From the NCBI RefSeq assembly GCF_001507855.1, contig NZ_LGEN01000016.1, positions 1-64,000 of the forward strand: a stretch of 64,000 nt of DNA, read 5' to 3'. Positions 60,748-64,000 of this stretch are shown piece by piece. The notes under the pieces are model-generated. The model was not told the origin of the DNA and searched no databases. It saw only the letters and a list, made by a program, of their open reading frames with translations. The stretch's first letter is position 1, and each line of letters starts with the position of its first letter. The translations under genes and the position numbers were made by a program. The DNA comes from Halomonas sp. 54_146 (GTDB taxonomy: Bacteria > Pseudomonadota > Gammaproteobacteria > Pseudomonadales > Halomonadaceae).

Positions 60748-60806
60748 AGCTCTTTATCTTAAAACGCTTCATCTTAAAACGCTTCCCACCTTAAAATTCT
60801 TCCCAC
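60743..60806. repeat. 15-17 bp tandem repeat, four copies, covering both convergent gene ends
   Basis: Units starting cttaaa occur at 60743, 60758, 60773 and 60790. The last encodes, on the minus strand, the terminal Trp-Glu-Glu-Phe-stop of the chemotaxis receptor. The third would encode Trp-Glu-Ala-Phe-stop, and the array starts at the stop region of the membrane-protein gene. Confidence 0.8.
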
Positions 60807-62455
60807 TCAAGTTCTGCCTTGGTGGATTGATGTTTTGCCAGTGGCTTGTTGGGCTCATTAGCAAGGGGCTGATGAGCAACCGACGATGAGGAGTCGTCTA
60901 ACCGGAACTGTGACACGGCGGCAGAAAGCTCAGCCGCCTGGGCTTCCATCTCGGCAGAAGCGGTGGCGGTTTGCGCTACTAGGCTGGCATTTTGGTGTGT
61001 CACATCATCCATCTGGTTGATGGCAATGCTCATCTGGTCAATCGCCGACGTCTGCTCATCCGATGCGCGGCTGACCTCCACCATCAGCTGGGAGACATGG
61101 CTGATATTGCCGACGATTTTTTCCATGGACTTGCCAACGGTTTCCACCAGCGTGCTGCTCTGCTGCACGATGCTATCGTTTTCGACGATCAGCGCCTGAA
61201 TTTGCTTTGCGGCATCGGCCGAGCGCTGTGCCAGATGGCGAACTTCCTGAGCCACCACAGAGAAACCACGACCCTGTTCACCCGCTCGCGCAGCTTCTAC
61301 CGAGGCATTGAGTGCCAATATGTTGGTCTGAAAAGCGATGCCATCAATCATCGCCACAATGCCGGTAATCTTCCCAGAACTTTCGTTCAAATCCTGCATT
61401 TTACCGACCGCCTGCTGCACGGTTTCACCACCTTCCTGAGCTGAATAGGTAGCTTGTTGCGCTAGCCGGTTGGCCTCGCCGGTATGCTGGGTGTTGTTTT
61501 TAACCGTCGCGGCTACCTGTTCCATGCTGGCAGCGGTTTCTTGCAGGCTGGCTGCTTGCTGCTCGGTGCGCTGGGAAAGATCGCCATTACCGGATGAAAT
61601 TTGTGAAGAAGCGGATGAAATCGCCATTGCTGAGCGCTGTATTCCAGCGATGAGCGTATGCAGTTTTTGCTGGGTAAGCGCTAGTTCGAGCAACATTTCG
61701 CCTATTTCATCCCGGCGAGTTTGCGGTATCGGCTGCGATAAATCGCCTCTCGCCATGGCGTGAAAGTGGTGGCGTGCCACTGCTAGCGGCTGGGTGATGC
61801 GCTGCATTAGCAGCCAGCCAAGCGTGCTTCCCAACAGCAACGCTACCACCAGGGCGGCAATCATCAGGTTGCGCATCAATACGGCTTGCGATTCAGCGCT
61901 GGCAAACTGGGCTTGTGCGTCTTGCTCTTCCAGCTCAATCAGGCTGTGCAGGGTGCTGTTCATTTGCCGGTAGGCGGGTAGCGCAACGGTAAAGGCCAAT
62001 TCATTGGCGGCGTCATATTGGCCGGCAGAATAAAGCGGCATTGTTGGCGCAATACCATGTGAGAGCAGCTGACGGTAATCTTCGCTGAACTGGTCGGCGA
62101 GAGCCGCGACGTCAGGCGACAGCGGCTGCGAGCTGAAAGAGTGCCAGGCGCTATCAATCGCTGAAAGGTTCTGCACGATATTGTCCATATGCTGCTGAAC
62201 AGGGTGATCATGCAACTCGCTGACCGCCAGTGTGGGGTCGTGCTGTGCTGAAAGCGAAAACTCCATCACCATATCTTTGGCAATTTCATTGACCCGCCCC
62301 AGCTGTTGGGTATTACGCAGATTCTGCTGATAGATGGTATCAACGGCGTTGTTCGATGAGCGCATGCCGCTAAACCCCATGGCACCAATCGCCAGCATTA
62401 AAGCCAGCATTACGATCAATAAGAGATACAGTTGCTTTTTTATTGTCAGGCGCAT
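60791..62455 (-). CDS. Methyl-accepting chemotaxis protein
   Basis: The 554-residue transmembrane receptor has an N-terminal helix (about residues 10-30), a periplasmic four-helix-bundle ligand domain (about 31-190) and a second helix (about 192-212). A HAMP domain and a cytoplasmic signalling domain follow. The hairpin tip has the highly conserved [21 protein letters not shown] stretch with [14 protein letters not shown]. The extreme C-terminus EWEEF is a docking pentapeptide for CheR/CheB, as in Tar-type receptors. The ligand is unknown. The gene stands alone without other che genes. Confidence 0.94.
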   Translation of the reverse strand: MRLTIKKQLYLLLIVMLALMLAIGAMGFSGMRSSNNAVDTIYQQNLRNTQQLGRVNEIAKDMVMEFSLSAQHDPTLAVSELHDHPVQQHMDNIVQNLSAIDSAWHSFSSQPLSPDVAALADQFSEDYRQLLSHGIAPTMPLYSAGQYDAANELAFTVALPAYRQMNSTLHSLIELEEQDAQAQFASAESQAVLMRNLMIAALVVALLLGSTLGWLLMQRITQPLAVARHHFHAMARGDLSQPIPQTRRDEIGEMLLELALTQQKLHTLIAGIQRSAMAISSASSQISSGNGDLSQRTEQQAASLQETAASMEQVAATVKNNTQHTGEANRLAQQATYSAQEGGETVQQAVGKMQDLNESSGKITGIVAMIDGIAFQTNILALNASVEAARAGEQGRGFSVVAQEVRHLAQRSADAAKQIQALIVENDSIVQQSSTLVETVGKSMEKIVGNISHVSQLMVEVSRASDEQTSAIDQMSIAINQMDDVTHQNASLVAQTATASAEMEAQAAELSAAVSQFRLDDSSSSVAHQPLANEPNKPLAKHQSTKAELEWEEF

Positions 62456-62581
62456 GTGGCTTCCTTTTCATCGAATTATAGAGAATGGATATAGAATAAG
62501 GGATTAGCTATTTTGCTCCTTGATACGCATCAAGAGAGGCAGAGGTTTACTACGCTGATAACACACTGATAACTCAGCCCC

Positions 62582-63502
62582 TTAGCGACGGCTGCGAGTA
62601 TCAGAGGTAGCGCCTACCCCCAGCGCCTCTTTTAACCAAGCAGCCAGCGCTTCGCTGCGGCGAACATTGGCGTGTTTAGGTAGCCACAAACAGAGCCTTG
62701 CCGGGGTTTCGATACTGCCCCAGGGGGCGACTAGCCTCCCGCTGTTTAGGTCATCTTCTACCAGCAGTTTTGGGGCAATAGCCACGCCCAGGCCAGCCAC
62801 AGCCGCTTCCATTAAGTAGTAAAGATGGTCAAACCCCTGGCCTTGCTGAAGAGCGGTCTCCAGCTCACTTTGCTCCAACCCTTTAGAAGCAGCCCACTGC
62901 GGCCACGCCTGAGGGCGTGAGGCGGTGTATAACAGCTTGTTAGCAAACAGTGTTTCGGGCTTGGCGGGGTCAGTGTGCGCCGCCAGGCGCGGGCTCACCA
63001 CTGCACAAATCTGCTCGGGCATCAGCGTGATCAACTCGCCTTCATCAGGCCAGGGCGGCTCGAAAAACGCCAGGGTCGCGCTGGTATCAGGCTGGCCGGG
63101 CTGCTCGGAATCGCTGACCACTACTTGAAGCTTTAGCTCCGGCAGCGCTTGGTTCAGGCGATCCAGGCGGGGAATCAGCCAGCGCGCCAGCAGGCTGCCA
63201 GGGCAGGCCAGGGCGAAGGGCGCTTCTTCCACCTCATGCTTGAGCAACGTGCAACTATCCCTAAGCTTGGTAAACGCTTCCCCCACGCCGCTTTGCAGCC
63301 GCTCGCCGTGGTGGGTAAGCACCAGCCCGCGCCCCGCTTTAGCAAATAGCGCTACGCCAAAATACGCATCTAAACTCTTTAGCTGGCGGCTAACTGCGCC
63401 GTGGGTCACGCTTAGTTCATCGGCAGCAGCGGTCACGCTACCTAACCGAGCGGTAGCTTCAAAGGCGCGCAGCGCGCTAAGAGGTGGCAGGCTATGTTGC
63501 AT
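62582..63502 (-). CDS. LysR-family regulator, TrpI/GcvA-like, divergent from trpB
   Basis: The 306-residue LysR-type regulator has an N-terminal winged helix (LRAFEATARLGSVTAAADELSV with THGAVSRQLKSLDAYFGVAL, split) and an effector-binding domain. The sequence type is that of GcvA/TrpI. In Pseudomonas, TrpI is transcribed divergently from trpBA and activates it in response to indoleglycerol phosphate. The same arrangement here makes that the likely job. The start at 63502 is preceded by GGAG; the longer frame to 63535 adds 11 residues without support. Confidence 0.85.
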   Translation of the reverse strand: MQHSLPPLSALRAFEATARLGSVTAAADELSVTHGAVSRQLKSLDAYFGVALFAKAGRGLVLTHHGERLQSGVGEAFTKLRDSCTLLKHEVEEAPFALACPGSLLARWLIPRLDRLNQALPELKLQVVVSDSEQPGQPDTSATLAFFEPPWPDEGELITLMPEQICAVVSPRLAAHTDPAKPETLFANKLLYTASRPQAWPQWAASKGLEQSELETALQQGQGFDHLYYLMEAAVAGLGVAIAPKLLVEDDLNSGRLVAPWGSIETPARLCLWLPKHANVRRSEALAAWLKEALGVGATSDTRSRR

Positions 63503-63625
63503 GGGTGCTCCACGTAACCATTGATTAAAACTCACAGGTAGCGGCTATCTTATCGATTTTTCTTCCCGCCTGCCTGCGTTAATGTCATTAGCCTCTTAGA
63601 TCGCCCCAAAACCGCAGAGGTCGTG

Positions 63626-64000
63626 ATGAACAAACCCCTAAGCCTACCCGATGCCAATGGGCTGTTTGGCAGCTTTGGCGGCCGCTTTGTAGCGGAAACC
63701 CTGATGCCGCTGATTTTAGAGCTGCAGGATGAGTACGCCGCGGCCAAAAATGACCCTGAGTTTCAGCGCCAGCTCGCCTATTTTCAGGGCGATTACGTTG
63801 GCCGCCCCAGCCCGCTCTACTTTGCCGAGCGCCTCACCGAGCACTTCGGCGGCGCGAGCATTTACCTCAAGCGTGAAGAGCTGAACCACACCGGCGCGCA
63901 CAAGATTAACAACTGCATTGGCCAAGTGCTGCTGGCCAAACAGATGGGCAAAAAGCGCATCATCGCGGAAACCGGCGCAGGTATGCACGGCGTGGCCACC
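63626..64000 (+). CDS. trpB: Tryptophan synthase beta subunit (5' part, cut by window end)
   Basis: The first 125 codons of trpB are present and the frame runs off the window. TrpB condenses indole with serine, using PLP, to give tryptophan. The N-terminal [19 protein letters not shown] is conserved. The PLP lysine is Lys93 in HTGAHKINN, and [12 protein letters not shown] ends the visible part. The ATG at 63626 follows GCAGAGG. trpA is expected downstream, outside the window. The 123-base gap to the LysR gene is the likely shared control region; I could not identify a convincing operator in it. Confidence 0.95.
   Translation, partial: MNKPLSLPDANGLFGSFGGRFVAETLMPLILELQDEYAAAKNDPEFQRQLAYFQGDYVGRPSPLYFAERLTEHFGGASIYLKREELNHTGAHKINNCIGQVLLAKQMGKKRIIAETGAGMHGVAT

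Overview
The window looks like a chromosomal segment of a moderately halophilic gammaproteobacterium of the Halomonas type (Halomonadaceae). The basis is protein-level recognition: a Pseudomonas-style arginine succinyltransferase (ast/aru) operon with two-subunit AruFG, FabV as enoyl-ACP reductase, DUF3581, and the gammaproteobacterial blocks miaB-ybeZ-ybeY-corC-lnt, lolB-ispE-prs-rplY-pth-ychF and hemA-prfA-prmC. Base composition is fairly even and moderately GC-rich. No prophage, conjugative element or CRISPR array was seen.

Layout. 1-98: right end of an IS200/IS605-type element cut by the window edge. 116-4401: YebC/YeeN-like regulator, LysE-type exporter, glutathione peroxidase, a small conserved protein, fabV and a one-helix membrane protein. 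4645-10897: arginine catabolism operon astC-aruF-aruG-astD-astB, without astE. 10991-11901: RES/Xre toxin-antitoxin pair, then a DUF2252 protein. 13535-20293: SPFH/NfeD pair, DUF305 protein, TRIC-type channel, a 990-residue AsmA-like protein and DUF3581. 20633-34909: a mixed metabolic stretch (mmsA, AhpD-like protein, GAF-PAS-GGDEF cyclase, CorA, NnrU, MDR reductase coupled to a proline-racemase-family enzyme, ArfB, 2-hydroxyacid dehydrogenase, flavin reductase, VOC protein, zinc alcohol dehydrogenase). 35053-40743: lnt-corC-ybeY-ybeZ-miaB on the minus strand. 40946-41361: three identical tRNA-Asn genes. 41541-45632: ArsR regulator, Prc protease, ApeB aminopeptidase. 45710-53303 (minus): tRNA-Met, ychF, pth, rplY, prs, tRNA-Gln, ispE, lolB and a TPR lipoprotein, divergent from hemA-prfA-prmC-lrp-moeB (53581-58143). 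58300-64000: methyltransferase, NfsA-like nitroreductase, membrane protein, chemotaxis receptor, LysR regulator and the start of trpB.

Most of this is housekeeping: outer-membrane lipoprotein maturation (Lnt, LolB), translation and ribosome quality control (MiaB, YbeY, ArfB, PrfA, PrmC, Pth, YchF, RplY), precursor supply (Prs, IspE, HemA) and amino-acid use (Ast, MmsA, proline-racemase family, Lrp, TrpB).

The most unusual signal is not a gene. About two dozen loci carry short tandem duplications, mostly with a 12-18 bp unit, and with a different unit sequence at each locus. Many begin at or span a stop codon (aruG, AsmA-like gene, corA, proline-racemase gene, corC, ispE, chemotaxis receptor), and two lie in frame inside genes (aruF and apeB). 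I know of no described element that explains them. They look like a recurrent local duplication process that has left traces across this genome.
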